Positions 1-13,935 of a stretch of DNA of 64,000 nt are shown here, one piece after another. Source of the stretch: Trichosphaerium sp. ATCC 40318 (lineage: Eukaryota; Discosea; Flabellinia; Trichosidae); NCBI GenBank assembly GCA_038496445.1, contig JALMLS010000397.1:186001-250000 (forward strand), given 5' to 3'. The position numbers and the translations under genes are program-made. The first letter of the stretch is position 1, and each line of letters starts with the position of its first letter. The notes under the pieces are model-generated. The model was not told the origin of the DNA. It made no database searches and saw nothing but the letters and a program-made list of their open reading frames with translations.

Positions 1-1262
1 AAAAAAAATACTATAGGTGATTTAATAGCTATCGCTGAAGGGCGAAACAACACGCCAACACCAGAAACTTGTTTGCAAGATGGTGGGAAAACAGAAAAGG
101 CACAAGAACAATCAACTTCGCAAAACTTTTCTAAATTGGCATCCAGGCCGTAGTTATTAAGATTTCACACGACAATGGCACGTCTTGGGGTCCCTTGAGA
201 ACTCTTGAATCGTATGAATGCGGTGGAGGATACGAATGCGGATACCAAAACATTGTTGAAGATGTCAAAACAAATAGCTTGTTTATTGCATATTCAACGC
301 ATGTTGGTACTCAAATGATTAGAAGTAACGACTATGGAGTCACGTGGTCAACACCTAAACGACTAAGTGACGGATTTCCAAAAACATTCCGCAACCCAGC
401 TCCTGGACATGGTGTAAGTTTTTCAAGAAGTGTATCTTGATTGCTTATGTATTCTCTTAGCTTCAACTGTTACAACCTTGTATGTCTACCAAGTGTCACC
501 AGTACAGATTAATAATACCATTTGTCTGCTCTATAAATGGAACTGAGCACAGTTGTCTGATTGCTAGTGACGATCATGGAGCCACATGGCATTCAGCTGG
601 AGTAGCACAAGCTGGCTCTAAAGAGGCGCAACTTGTACAAGTACGTTAAGTTGTTGCAATCAATTGCACCCTTTATAACCTTCATTGCAGCTCATTAGCT
701 GTGGTGATGATGGAACGGTTTATTTGAATGCAAGGAATTTTGGAGAAACAAAAGGACACAGATTGAGTGCTTTATCTTTTGATGGCGGAGATACTTTTTC
801 TTCATTTTCTGTTGTGACAGATTTAACAGAACCAGTCACCAACCAATGGACTGGTATAGTAGGATCTTTAATAAGGTAATGCGAACTACTGTAGGTTAAC
901 GCTGTCAATTAATTTTCTGAAATAGGTGGACGTATGCTACTGATACAGGACTCAACAAGTACTTGACTTTTTTTTTTGCTGATAACTAACTCATTTAGGA
1001 TTCTATTTTCAGATCCTGGTGCACAAACTTCAAGGTCTAATTTGACTGTTTACATGACAACAGATGAAACGTCAACATGGCATGAGAGTAAACTTATAAA
1101 TGAAGTCACGTGATTATTGTTAGTAGTAAATTATTAATTTTTTTGTGTTAGGGTCCAAGTGGCTATTCCGATATGGCAAAAATCAGTAACGCCCATGTTG
1201 GCATTCTCTTTGAACGTGGGTCTCCACTTCCATATGACAAGATATCATTCTTGCAATTCTAG
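1..1262 (+). CDS. Exo-alpha-sialidase (GH33-like), 5' end outside window
   Basis: Secreted or lysosomal-type neuraminidase that would remove terminal sialic acid from glycans. The visible part starts just after an acceptor (TAG at 14-16) with the sialidase-like motif DLIAIAEGR, matching the LLAFAEGR region of the family. Three or four Asp-box motifs (S-x-D-x-G-x-T-W type) follow: HDNGTSW near 165, SNDYGVTW near 330, SDDHGATW near 570 and TTDETSTW near 1060. The C-terminus contains GILFERG and ISFLQF before TAG at 1260-1262, as is common in eukaryotic sialidases. Introns are inferred at about 86-148, 414-460, 642-690, 876-926, 981-997 and 1103-1151. The first coding exon(s), signal peptide and catalytic Arg of the N-terminus lie outside the window. 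The family call is firm; exact splice sites are not. Confidence 0.85.
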
Positions 1263-1794
1263 GAACAAAGACGCCTGGAAACACCGCAGCAATAAAGCAT
1301 TATCCAGACGTTGAGTGTATCTGTCTTTGTTTTTACAAACATTTTTGACATGTCGCTATTTACTGACAGCCTTGGTATCATAAAATCTATTACACAGCAT
1401 GGAATTTTCTTGTTAGAAATTAGCAATGACATGCAGTATCTCATTAGCACATGACAATGTTTTTTTGTGCGAGTTCCAGCAAGCCTTCTATTGGCGTATC
1501 TGCTAGAATATTTAGCCATACCTCTAATGGAAGCTCTACATTCTCCATTCGAGGTCAAGTGACACCAAAGCTGCTATTTTCAAATCCATTAGAAATAATT
1601 TACCAGTTGTTTCATAATGGTAATAAGTTTTCTAGAAACTGTGCAATCACACATGACACAGCGGTTTTAACTCACTTTTAAACAACTCTTTTAAAAAGAC
1701 AAAGCTGAGAAGTTTTAAAGTTTCAATTACATTCAAGAAAAGTTCCTAACAATGGAGATAACTTTATCTTGTAGATTTAGTTACACAAGGATTA
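1263..1794. other. Convergent intergenic stretch
   Basis: This region lies between the stop of the sialidase on the plus strand and the stop of the F-box/TBC gene on the minus strand. Overlapping short ORFs exist on both strands (1259-1558 minus, 1451-1681 plus), but neither shows a recognisable domain or splice continuity. I see nothing else here. Confidence 0.5.
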
Positions 1795-3686
1795 TCATTT
1801 GAATACGATTTTCTTAAACTTCTTCTTCCTCCAATATGACAAAGCAACTTTACATAATGTTCTCACATTAGGAATGTAATCCCTGACTTGTTCATGTACA
1901 TCTTGATCATCCAAGTCATCTAAGATTTAGGTTAAACAAGAGTAATGCTTATAAACTTACAGCAAGCTAATTCAGCATATGCTAACAAGAAAGCATACAA
2001 TACATTTATCCCTATTTGTGTTACAAATATAATACTAATGGAAAAAAAGAAAACAAACAGCAAAAGCCTGAGCTTGCTGCAGCATATAACTTTTATCTTG
2101 TACCTTTGATAATGTACACATCAAATATTCTTAAAGCTGCTGGTATACTTCTACGGAACAAAAAACCAGGTACAAAAAGATTAGCACAATCCTGTATCAT
2201 CTTGAAAGAAGAATTATAAAGTTACTCTGCAATAAGACATCGTAGTAAACGTACATAATTGTTAGGGTAAAACTTTGCAAACAGCTCATTGGCTTTGGTG
2301 TACCGGTGAACTAGTTAAGAAAAGCTTAATAAGGTGGGTATATATTTGTGGTTTTCTACTGTTGAGGTTGTTTTCTTACCCCAAAACAGCATTACTGGAT
2401 GCTCTGTCCATTCACCAGTTTTATCATTTTTATTCATTTTATCAAAGATACACTTCATTGTCCAGAAAGCGTGCTAAGAGTTACATTAATATGCAGGAGC
2501 CACCTTATTTGATTACCTCTTCAGGCATAATTGATACGAGCAATGAAGCATAAAATATATCTAATTTCGGGTATGATTAGCATTCTTGTATTATTCTTAT
2601 TGTGACTTTGTTTAACCTACCACCTGAGTATTCTGTTGAGGCTGTAGCTAGATACGCACAAAAGATACGTTTAATCAATATCTTCCTAAATTCTTTAACA
2701 TGATACTACTGGGTTGCCAACTGTACCTTGGTGAACCTTGTCTAAACAAGCGATGATCAGCAGGAAATGATCTGTAGATATCCAGCGGCAAATAAAGTTC
2801 AGCTTTATGATGTTTTTCCCCTTCCTTTTCCTTCTCATATTGATCCAAGTATTCCTTAGTTTTGTTTCAATGAAGTGTTTTCTAACATACAACAACAGTC
2901 AGAAAACTGCTAACCTGATAACTCGTTTTGGATGAATGCATTGCTTCGTAACCACCAGATAAGTGAAAATACGCAAGACCTAAAAAAAGGTAAAACGAAG
3001 TAAAAGAAGATTGAACAAAAAACCACACGTGATATAACTGTTTTGCGTGGAACCACAGTACCTCTGATACCTTTAGGGAAGCCTTTCCAAGCAATTTTTC
3101 TCAGCTATCATTATATTTAGTAAAGCCACATCATTTCATTGAGAAAGCACACACTAGTACCTTTGAACACTCTGCATTCGAGCAGTTGCCACTTGACAGC
3201 TCTTTAAGTCTTGGTTTTAACCATGAGCAAATCTTGGTGTCTTCGACAATCTCTTCAGGAGTGTTGATGCTACATAAAATGTAAGTAATCAATAACAGAA
3301 TGGCGATTGTACAAAGTTAAAAAGTATCGAAGTTTCGCAGATTTGAACGTCATTTTCCTCCCCATTTTTTCGCAGGCTGATTTATCTAGTACGAGAGGTT
3401 TTCTTGTCCAGTAATTGTTGATATGTTCGATCATCCCCTAAACAGAAGTCGGCATTTAAGCAAAGGCTCCTTGCGCCTGGTTTGTACTGTCAACGCATTC
3501 TTTTATTTGAAAATGACATGATCAGAAAACACGTGCATCGTCTCTCAGTAAGTTTTCCCACAAGTTATCACACTCCACGATAGTTTTTACGTATTTACTA
3601 ACTTGTGCTAGTGCTAACAAGTCTTTGATAGGATTATACGCTAGTACGGTTAACCACATTTCTAACGGGAGCTGTACGATCGCCAT
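1795..3686 (-). CDS. F-box plus TBC (Rab-GAP) domain protein
   Basis: The first exon starts with ATG at 3686 and encodes an F-box-like helix set (VQLPLEMWLTVLAYNPIKDL, then LLALAQVSKYVKTI, then LWENLLRDD). Downstream exons spell a TBC domain in order: WKGFPKGIRG (the GIPxxLRG strand), LAYFHLSGGYEAM, LDIYRSFP (the IxxDxxRTFP arginine-finger motif) followed by DHRLFR, a segment ending AYLATASTEYS, then SLLVSIMPEEHAFWTM, PAALRIFDVYIIKG, and a basic C-terminus YWRKKKFKKIVFK with TGA at 1795-1797. TBC proteins activate Rab GTP hydrolysis; the F-box would link to SCF ubiquitin ligase. The arginine finger is present, but the Gln-finger motif (YxQGM) is not clearly found. The frame changes near 2690 without an obvious intron, so exon borders there are uncertain. 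An F-box fused to TBC is unusual. Confidence 0.7.
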
Positions 3687-3809
3687 TATGGGCTCGTCAA
3701 TCTGTCAAATTATTTTGACTACACCAAAGAAATCACGTGACTAAAAGTAAACAGAAAGAGAATAAAGGTTGATATAAACGATATTTATTAGGGCGTGAAC
3801 AAAAGATTT

Positions 3810-6134
<2,325 letters not shown>

Positions 6135-6337
6135 AGTTTTACGGTTTTTTTAGATTGTTTTACATCGTACGTGTTAAACAGATCACCAAAGCAAACACAG
6201 CTATTACTACTCTGCCTGCGCTCATACTGCCGTTAGTATAATGTGCTACAGAGGTTGCCTTAGGCACTATGGCTTAGCAGTTGACCTGATCAAAGTTTTT
6301 TGCCGCTAAAGTCTGTTACATCTTTACTGCTTCGAAA
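6135..6337. promoter_or_regulatory. Short divergent promoter region
   Basis: Only about 200 bp separate the GH1 start on the minus strand from the F-box/SPRY start on the plus strand, so both promoters must lie here or overlap the genes. No TATA box or repeat stands out. Confidence 0.4.
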
Positions 6338-8073
6338 ATGGCAACTATAGCACCTAATTACACACGCCAGCTACCAAAGGAGGTAATATACGGTTCAAAA
6401 ATTGTACATTTACGCTTTTTCAGATGCTCCTTGAAATATTTGATTGCTTGCCGTATGATAGTATTCTAGTGATGTTACTTGTATCAAAGCGATGGTTAGC
6501 GATAGGCTCAGAGCGTTTGGTAAGTAAAAGAGTCATTTCACGTTTTAACAGCGCTACAGATGCCCTTGTGCCAAAATTTGTTTCATATGCCACATCAATT
6601 GCCGCCTCAGTACTCTTCTTGGATCTCAGTGTTTACAAAACGTTACCGCGCTTGGGAAAGTATTCAAGATAATATTATGATAATAGGAGGTCAGCCAAGG
6701 GTGTTTTAATTACATGTAAACTGACATTTTGTAAAAGGGCACTGCCCACTTGCAGAAGTAAGTGGTAATGGGCTTAGCGTCGCTATAAACACTACAGGTG
6801 AACTGGATTGGGTACTTTATACGAAATTCTCAATTTTGGTTAACAACTTCGTTATAGAGCTTTTGTAGCCAAAGACCTTTGTTCCCCATCCCTTTTGGCG
6901 TACTGGATGTTCCTGTGCATTATTTCGAAGTGACAGTCACAAGATGGGAAGAAAACGCGTAAGTCTACATACACGCCTTCAAAAACCGCTTCTTTTTCTA
7001 CCATTCGCTTTGAAATTGTTTTTCATGAAAATTCTATTCGTTTGCTCACAACTCCGTCAGCGTTATGACTTGCGGTATTGCACTACCAGATTATGTTAAA
7101 GCACACCCTGGAACACAACCTGGTTGGAATAGAGGATCTATAGGCTACCACGGGGACGACGGTCGTGTGTTTTGTGGTGAGTTATTAATTTTGACTTCAT
7201 TTTGTGCATGTGCGCTGATGCTCTCTCTAGAGGTTGGATTTTCTCCTTCTGCAAGGTTAGAATCTTGGGAAATGGGAGACGTTATTGGATGTGGTTTTGA
7301 TAGAGAACGTTCCATTATATTTTGGACAAGAAACGGCAAGTTGCTTGAGGATGAGGTTGGCTCAGTACGTTACTTTGTTTCCTTTTTTTTTCTTAATGTG
7401 AGGCATTTCGTGGACAGTTTAAATCTTTTTTCGTGTGTTGTACTTGTTCCTTGAGTTAGCGCATTGAATAATTAGATTATCCCGAAACACAATGTGCTGT
7501 CATTTCGAAATGACAATTTTTTTGGTTATTCTGTGAAAGTGTTTTCACAACTAACGTGTATTCAAATAGTATTGGATACCTATCCCAAAGTCTTTTGAAG
7601 GTGTTCATAATATCCATGCTCTTATTGGATTAGATTCTACACGTGCAACTGGAACAATAAATTTTGGTAAGTGCCTTCACTGCACACGTGCACTTTTGAG
7701 GAAATACTAATTTTTTTCGTAGGTGCAACGCCGTTTTTGTTTAGACTTGAGGATTCCAAAGATCTACTAGAAAATTATAATAAGCAAGGTAGAGTTATAG
7801 ATGATAGAGCTGCAGCACGACGTGATAGATTGTTCCAGTTTGTCAGGTTATTACAGCGTATAGAAGAACAAAACAGGTACATCTCAATGAAAATAAAAAA
7901 GCAAAAACAATTTAAACCGTCTTTTGTTTCTGACTTTTTGGTTGTTTAGAGATACAGAAGTTGCTCCTGACGATAGTGACGAAGCTATTGATGATGAAAA
8001 TAATGATAGTGATGATGGGGACGTCGTTATGGATGATGACGCCGATATGGTCGAAGGTGAAGATACCGATTGA
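6338..8073 (+). CDS. F-box and SPRY domain protein with acidic tail
   Basis: ATG at 6338 begins a short exon (MATIAPNYTRQLPKE) that splices to MLLEIFDCLPYDSILVMLL and then VSKRWLAIGSERL. Together they form an F-box. After a linker (QLPPQYSSWISVFTKRYRAW) come SPRY elements: HYFEVTVTRWEENA, CGIALPDYVKAHPGTQPGW, the hallmark GSIGYHGDDGRVF, GDVIGCGFDRERSIIFWTRN, HNIHALIGLDS and GATPFLF. The last exon is very acidic (DDSDEAIDDENNDSDDGD) and ends TGA at 8071-8073. By analogy with other F-box/SPRY proteins it would be a substrate receptor of an SCF ubiquitin ligase, with SPRY binding the target; this role is inferred. About seven introns, all short. Confidence 0.85.
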
Positions 8074-8637
8074 TAGTTCTTTGCATGAGTCTTATTGCAC
8101 ATATCGAAAACTGAGTAGGCGATATCCTCTACCACGCCCTCTTAAATTGTTTAAAATGTCAATCAATTGTAAGCAACGCAGCCAGCTTTAAAAGCAGTAA
8201 ACCAAGTTAATAAGCCAGATCTGAAATATTGCGTTAAGTATTGTATTTTTTTTTTACTAACCATCACAATAAAGTACTTCTTTCAACGCAGTGCATGACA
8301 ACAAGCTTTGATGGCGAGATGAATGAGCACGGCAAATGGTAAATACAAGCGCTAGCATACAATGGCAATCGTACAAGCAGCACAATTATACAAGTGGTAC
8401 CCTTAAAGAAGAGTGAATATGTCGGCGCTAAATTAGTTCTTTTTATCTTAGTTTTTTCCAGCTCGTAAGTAGTTGTACTAATGAGCCACTATCTCCACCA
8501 TTGGAGGCTTTGTACTGTCATTGCCATGCAACGCAGGTTGTTGATCATCGTTAAGCGGCTTTGCCTGATAAGGTAAGTAAATAGTTTGACTTTTTCATTT
8601 TAGGAAGGATTTCACATCTACCATTTCGTAACGAACG
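8074..8637 (+). other. Intergenic region upstream of GDSL lipase
   Basis: About 560 bp between two plus-strand genes. It should hold the terminator of the F-box/SPRY gene and the promoter of the lipase gene. I see no conserved ORF or RNA gene. Confidence 0.4.
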
Positions 8638-10821
8638 ATGAAACTTCTCCTCGTACTACTTCTCGCAGTAGCGACATTAGTTGCTTCCGAAACGCGTGTT
8701 GAAAAGGCTTCACGTAAGCTAGACAGAGCTTTAGATAGATACATGGAGTACGTGTAGTATAGCCCAAAAAAAAAGTCGAAAAGTTTGTCAACTAACAAGT
8801 TGGCCTTTAACAGAGCTAAATATGACCTCCACGTGCCAAAAATGAGGTACGTACTAAATAGCCTGTACGTTGACGTCTAAAGCATTTATTTAAAGCGATT
8901 ACAAAACGTGTCCAACTATTCCTGAAAGTAAGACAAAGCCTACTTCCGTACACTGTCTCAAGTGGTCAGGTAATTAAACGAAAAAAAACTTCATTTTTTG
9001 GATATTTCGAATCAATTTTCTTTTTTTGTCTAACGTCTCCTTCTCTGTTATAGATGTAACAGCAATTGGTGCTCTTGGTGATAGTTTAACTGCCGGTGTT
9101 GGCGCCAGATGCAGTAATAGTACGTAATAGTACCAAATACGTCACCTGACACGTAAAACAATGTGAAAACGCTGAAAAAAAAACATGTTGGCCACGTTTT
9201 TTCTTTTTATTTGTTTTTCGGCTACAAGGCGTTATATTTATGCTAACATCAATATCTAGTCTTGTGCTTAGCCACTGAATACAGAGGAGTCACGTGGGAT
9301 ATTGGTGGTGACGATGTAAGTTTCTTTCCAAAGTTGAACGAAAAAGCCATTTACACAATGAGAACTATTATTAATTCTTCTTTAGAACGAAGTCACTTTG
9401 GTTAACTTTTTGAAAAATTACAACCCAAGCATTTACGGTACGCGCGGATATTTGATTTTTCCGAACAACACTACATTTGCTCTTCCTTTTCGTGCTTAAA
9501 AGAGATTTCAACCAACAATTCAAAAAATAGGTGCTTCCACTGGAAGAGGTACAGGAAACACTCGTCTTAATGTTGGAGGTAATGTCTTCGTGTGTACTGA
9601 ATGAAGTCACTAAGTATTGTATAGTATCTGGTGCTGTATCAAGAGATATGCCAGCTCAAGCTAGAGCTTTGGTTAACAAGGCACGTGTTGTAAACCGGTT
9701 TTTTTGTGTTGAAGAAAATTCTGTTCGGGCTAACAATTATCCTTTAGTTCTCCTCCGATCCTAATGTTAACCCTGCTGACTGGAAGGTTGTTAACTTATT
9801 CATTGGCGGTAATAATCTTTGCAGATGTTGTCAAACAAGAAACGATCCATCTGATCCAAACGCACCAACTGCATACGCTGGTCACATCGAAGTGCGAGAG
9901 AAAAAGACCAAAAGTTTCTATTATTAACCGCTATCCAACTATAGGAAGCACTTGATATTATTCAAGCAGGTCTACCTAATACATTCGTTAACGTGATGCC
10001 AATTGTGGACATTGTTCTCCTCGGGTAAATAATTACTACGCCCTCACATGTGATTTTTTTTTTTGATTCGCATTATTTTCTTATCACTTGATGTAACTTT
10101 TGTACAACAGGGAAGTTTCTCAAAGCGGAGGTTTCTGCCGTACTTTACTTGGAAGCTTGTGCCCTTGTGGTATCTCTACAAACCCAGCCGATATCGAGGT
10201 AAGAAAAGTTCCTTGTAACAAAAAAAACATCAACTGTTACTTTGTATTGTTCTAACACTTGTAGTACACTTATAATGCATACAAAGAATACGTCAAACTT
10301 ACCGAGGAATTGGTTGCAAAAGCAAAATACAGCGCAACATCAGACTTCGCTGTTGTATCTCTACCTTTCTTTACCGTACGTCTGTTAATCTACGGGAAAC
10401 GTGTTTATTTCTACCGACTTGTTATTGATTATCTATCCTAGGATACCGATCTTCCAAGAAGGCCTGATGGCACTGCTGATACTTCCTACTTTTCACCAGA
10501 TTGGTACGTACCAAGCATCCTAAGCAGCCGATTAATGAACTTTTTTAACCTCTAATTAGCTTCCACTTTTCTTTCAAAGCACATGCAGCTGGCGCTATTG
10601 CTATGTTCAACAGCATGCAAGAACCTGTTGGCAGTAAAACACGTGTGATTGATTTCAACGCATCTCCAACATGCCCTGACCCAGAAAAGAACCCTTACAT
10701 TGCTACAGCAAAGAACAACGGAGGTACGACGAAAATAAACAAAATATAGGATTTGGAGGATATTAACTTTTTTTACCATTTAGGTACTTTCTGTCCTGAT
10801 GACTCTAACGCCATCTTCTAA
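8638..10821 (+). CDS. Secreted GDSL lipase / phospholipase B-like
   Basis: SGNH-hydrolase resembling animal and protist phospholipase B1: ester hydrolysis of phospholipids outside the cell. The leader MKLLLVLLLAVATLVAS is a clear signal peptide starting at 8638. Block I is GALGDSLTAGVGA near 9070 (catalytic Ser in GDSL). Block III is NLFIGGNNLC near 9795 (GxN), and the Asp/His block is FSPDCFHFSFKAHAAGA near 10490-10590 (the SxDxxHxS arrangement). Many cysteines (CRCC, CPCG, CPDP) suggest disulphides. The protein ends TFCPDDSNAIF with TAA at 10819-10821. At least ten short introns interrupt it. All catalytic blocks are present, so the enzyme should be active. Confidence 0.9.
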
Positions 10822-11375
10822 GTTTAATAAAATTTCTTATTGACTAAAACCTTGCCTCCATTCTTTTCGATAAAAGATGATTGAACTTTCGAGCTTGGAC
10901 CAAAAATGACATGCAATCGTACTATGCTCATTGCGTCCTGAGATGCTTAGCAAGTTAACAAAAACTTAAAAAATTCCAACCAAAGCTGGGGTGTTACGTA
11001 TTCTTCCCTTTTGTGCTACAATTTGACAAAGGGGTTTGCTACTACTTTTTGTCGAAATTGATTAGAGCCACGATTGACTAAACAATGCGCTGTTTTCTGC
11101 AAAAATGTTGTACAAAAGGGCTCCATAAGAACGGATTTCGAAGAAATACAACATGCCGCCAAATTTCGCGAAGTGTAGTGCGCCAGGTATAATTCTCTGA
11201 GCTATCTTGGTGTGTTCTTGAGCTTATCTGAAATAGCTATTTCTTGGAATTTCTGCTAACAGACTGCCTTAACAGTCAAGCAAGACAAACGCAAAAGTTC
11301 TGGCAACTCGCTCAATCACAAAACGAGTGACCCGTTTTTGACGTCTTAACATTCTTGAAGAAGTCTCCGAGTAAA
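10822..11375 (+). other. Intergenic region
   Basis: About 550 bp between the lipase stop and the YwqK-repeat gene. No gene, tRNA or repeat is visible. Confidence 0.4.
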
Positions 11376-12119
11376 ATGGAAGAATCAGAACAAAAACGAA
11401 AGCAAACGAACTACGACGCGCAGATTTATTCTATTCTACAACTTCCAGGTGATATTCAGACATATATATGTACTTTCAATAGAGAAACATTTTCAAAGTA
11501 TCACGTGTTATCAAAAAAAGCTGCTACGAACACACATTACGATGAAAATCTGAACCGAAGAGGCGTTTGGATTCGTTGGTATAATAATGGCTCTTTACGA
11601 AGTAAAACAATGCTTTTCAAAGGTAAGAGACAAGGAGAGACGAAAAAATGGCATAAGAAACCGAACAGACAGTTATATCTCCAAGCTTGGTACAGCGATG
11701 ATACAAGGCATGGCAAGTATCAAAGATGGTATAAGGACGGACAGATACAGATCCTTTGTAAGTTTGTTCATGGAAAAACGAATGGTGAGAACAAGTCATG
11801 GCATGAAAATGGACAGCCCCATGTACAAGTTACTTATGTTGATGGCAAAAGGCAAGGTGATCTCCTAGTGTGGTATAAGAACGGCCAATTAAAAGCAAAA
11901 AAAAAGATGAAGGACAACAAGATTCACGGTGAGGCCAAGGAATGGTATGATGTAGGACGACTCAAGATACAATCAGTATACAATAAAGGAAAGAAGAACG
12001 GTGAGTACAAGGAGTGGTATGAAAGTGGTTTACTCAGATCACAAAGTAGATGGGTTGATGGTAAAATATGGCACTGGGCCACTCGTCCTTCAAACTACAA
12101 AAATCTGTCGTCATGGTGA
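11376..12119 (+). CDS. YwqK/MORN-variant repeat protein with F-box-like N-terminus
   Basis: Single exon of 247 residues from ATG 11376 (the in-frame TTG upstream is less likely as start) to TGA at 12117-12119. Residues 25-70 (LQLPGDIQTYICTF, then KYHVLSKKAATNTHYDENL) look like a diverged F-box and are shared with the gene at 58061-59048. The rest is about seven repeats of roughly 24 residues of the type GExKxWYxNGQL...YVDGK, the YwqK antitoxin/MORN-variant repeat. Such repeats form beta-hairpin solenoids and bind proteins or lipids; the target here is unknown. The lack of introns contrasts with its neighbours. Similar F-box/YwqK-type proteins are abundant in amoeba-infecting giant viruses, so transfer or shared ancestry is possible. 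Confidence 0.8.
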   Translation: MEESEQKRKQTNYDAQIYSILQLPGDIQTYICTFNRETFSKYHVLSKKAATNTHYDENLNRRGVWIRWYNNGSLRSKTMLFKGKRQGETKKWHKKPNRQLYLQAWYSDDTRHGKYQRWYKDGQIQILCKFVHGKTNGENKSWHENGQPHVQVTYVDGKRQGDLLVWYKNGQLKAKKKMKDNKIHGEAKEWYDVGRLKIQSVYNKGKKNGEYKEWYESGLLRSQSRWVDGKIWHWATRPSNYKNLSSW

Positions 12120-12209
12120 ATACAAACAATAGAATGAGGCACAACAATTGATATTGCATTGATGGAGGTCAAGATACAAATAAGCAATTGCTGAAAACAA
12201 CTGTAGACA

Positions 12210-12515
12210 TTAAGTTCTTGGATGCTGCTAATATTTTCATACAACTTTGTCTTGTTGTTTACTGAAGTGTATGAAAGTGCACTGATCACAAAGTAGATGT
12301 TTTTATACCCACTAGCAATACAGTTTCACAACAAACTCTATGATTAGGCACAATTTGTGTTGTCTAAGTTTAAACCCAATACTTAAAATGTAGTTTGCTT
12401 GTGATGCTGTAATATTTTCGATAATATGAAAATTATTGAACGTTGTATGAAAGAATGACAACTGTTTTTAAAAAACAATACAGTACAACAAACTCTGCTT
12501 GTGTTGTCTTTTTAC
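12210..12515. repeat. Imperfect direct duplication in non-coding DNA
   Basis: The motifs GATGCTG(CTA)ATATTTTC, GTATGAAAG, CAATACAG-ACAACAAACTCT and TTGTGTTGTCT occur in the same order at about 12220-12360 and again at about 12403-12513. This suggests a diverged tandem copy of about 150-180 bp downstream of the YwqK gene. Confidence 0.5.
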
Positions 12516-12597
12516 ATCTATGTCGTTTCCAAAAAACAAATGTTCCTTCTTTGTACTAGAACCATCACTATGTCCTCTTTGTGCAAAATTCACTAGC

Positions 12598-13935
12598 TTA
12601 TTGAGCCTTTTCTTTCTCTTTAGCTGGTTCTAGTTTTGAGGCTTTGACTTCATGATGCAACAAATGGCCAATCACGCCCAATTCAATTTGTCTTCTGTCA
12701 CTGTCCAGTTTTCCACTATTTTTTAAAAAAAAGTCTAATCACCATGTATTCTTTTGATACTACATTAAACACAACTATTTAATTTATCATACATGCTTAT
12801 TACTATCATTTTCTTCTTCAAATGCTTCTTTAACACCCTCACCTTTAAACTCTACAAGATTAGGACAAGCTTTTCCAATGTTCCTCAATCCTTTTGGTGT
12901 CTTTTCAGCTAAAATACCAACATCAAGGTACTTTAATGTAGGACAAGATATACCATCTAGATTCATACCAGTAAATGTAGCATTACCATAGCTTGTAATC
13001 TTCATACGCTCTAAAGGCAACTGAAGCAAAAGTCTAAACGCATCATCTGTTCCACTCTGATTTGTGTTGATATGCTTTAGCTTCTTGCAATGAGTTAATA
13101 AAGCTTGTGCAAACTCCCTCTCTAGTTTACCATCCTCTAGTCCAAATATATTACCAGATAAAGGCAATCTAATGTAACGAATATACTCCAGATTTGGCAT
13201 ATGAGGAAGAAACCAGGAAACAATAAAATCGTGATTAGTTGGCCTTTGTGATAGATTAGCAGGGCAGCTAAGGCTAAAAACACGAATGTTATGGAATGCA
13301 GAGCATGAAATTATTAATTTTTTGCATCTTGCTATTATTAAATCTAGGTCTATGTGGTTTCCAGCTTCCATTATAACGCCATGCAAGATGTAAGATCTCT
13401 ATCCCTCTTGCCTTGTTTAAAATAGTTTTAAACAAGAAGAAAGCATTTCGACAATCTTTCACAATCACCTTTGTTAGATTTGATAGAGGCGATGACTGTA
13501 ATGCTTCATTTAGTGCCGATGAAGTGTTTGCTCGGAGATTAAAGATATATAGAATCTCAACAGACTGAGAAACTTTATCAATAAGTTGACTTAGAGGCTT
13601 TGTATCAAATCGACCCCATAATCGCCCAGCTGAAAGCACTAACCATACAATCTTTGAGCTCCTAGGAATATTTCCTATAGCTTCTAATACATATCTTGCT
13701 GCTCCAACTTCCATTCTGATGCATATTGACCTATCATTGCATTCACTAGGTGAGTCTAATTGTGCTGGCTTCTTATTTTTTGTAAAGTCTAAAGTTAGAA
13801 GCGGTTTGATGTATAGATAGTCTCTCCATGTACTAGATACGCACCCAGCCACACTTCGAGTTTCCAGAGATAGGTACGGTCGAAGTAAGAAGACTGCGAG
13901 TGGTTTTGAAAAGCTAGAATCCCTAAATCACGCGT
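12598..13935 (-). CDS. F-box/LRR-like protein, one frame break
   Basis: The N-terminal part contains VFLLRPYLSLETRSVAGC followed by VSSTWRDYLYIKPLL, which resembles the second half of an F-box. Irregular leucine-rich repeats follow (VEILYIFNLRANTS, LTKVIVKDC, IEILHLAW, then LDLIIARCKKLIISC, LERMKITSYG, LKYLDVGILAEKTPKGL, CPNLVEFKGEG). The frame changes by +1 near 13370, inside IEILHLAW. This means a sequencing indel, a pseudogenising change or an unrecognised very short intron. A further in-phase-looking segment with ELGVIGHLLHHEV and a Lys/Glu tail ends TAA at 12598-12600 and is probably the last exon, after an intron at about 12716-12790. The first exon with the ATG is not identified. Expected role: substrate adaptor of SCF ligase. 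Confidence 0.6.

Noticed and set aside
1259-1558. Open frame on the minus strand after the sialidase
   Set aside because: No domain, no splice partners, and it overlaps the sialidase stop; it looks like chance.
7884-8135. Ser-rich minus-strand open frame
   Set aside because: Antisense of the acidic Asp-rich tail of the F-box/SPRY gene, where GAT codons read as ATC/TCA on the other strand.
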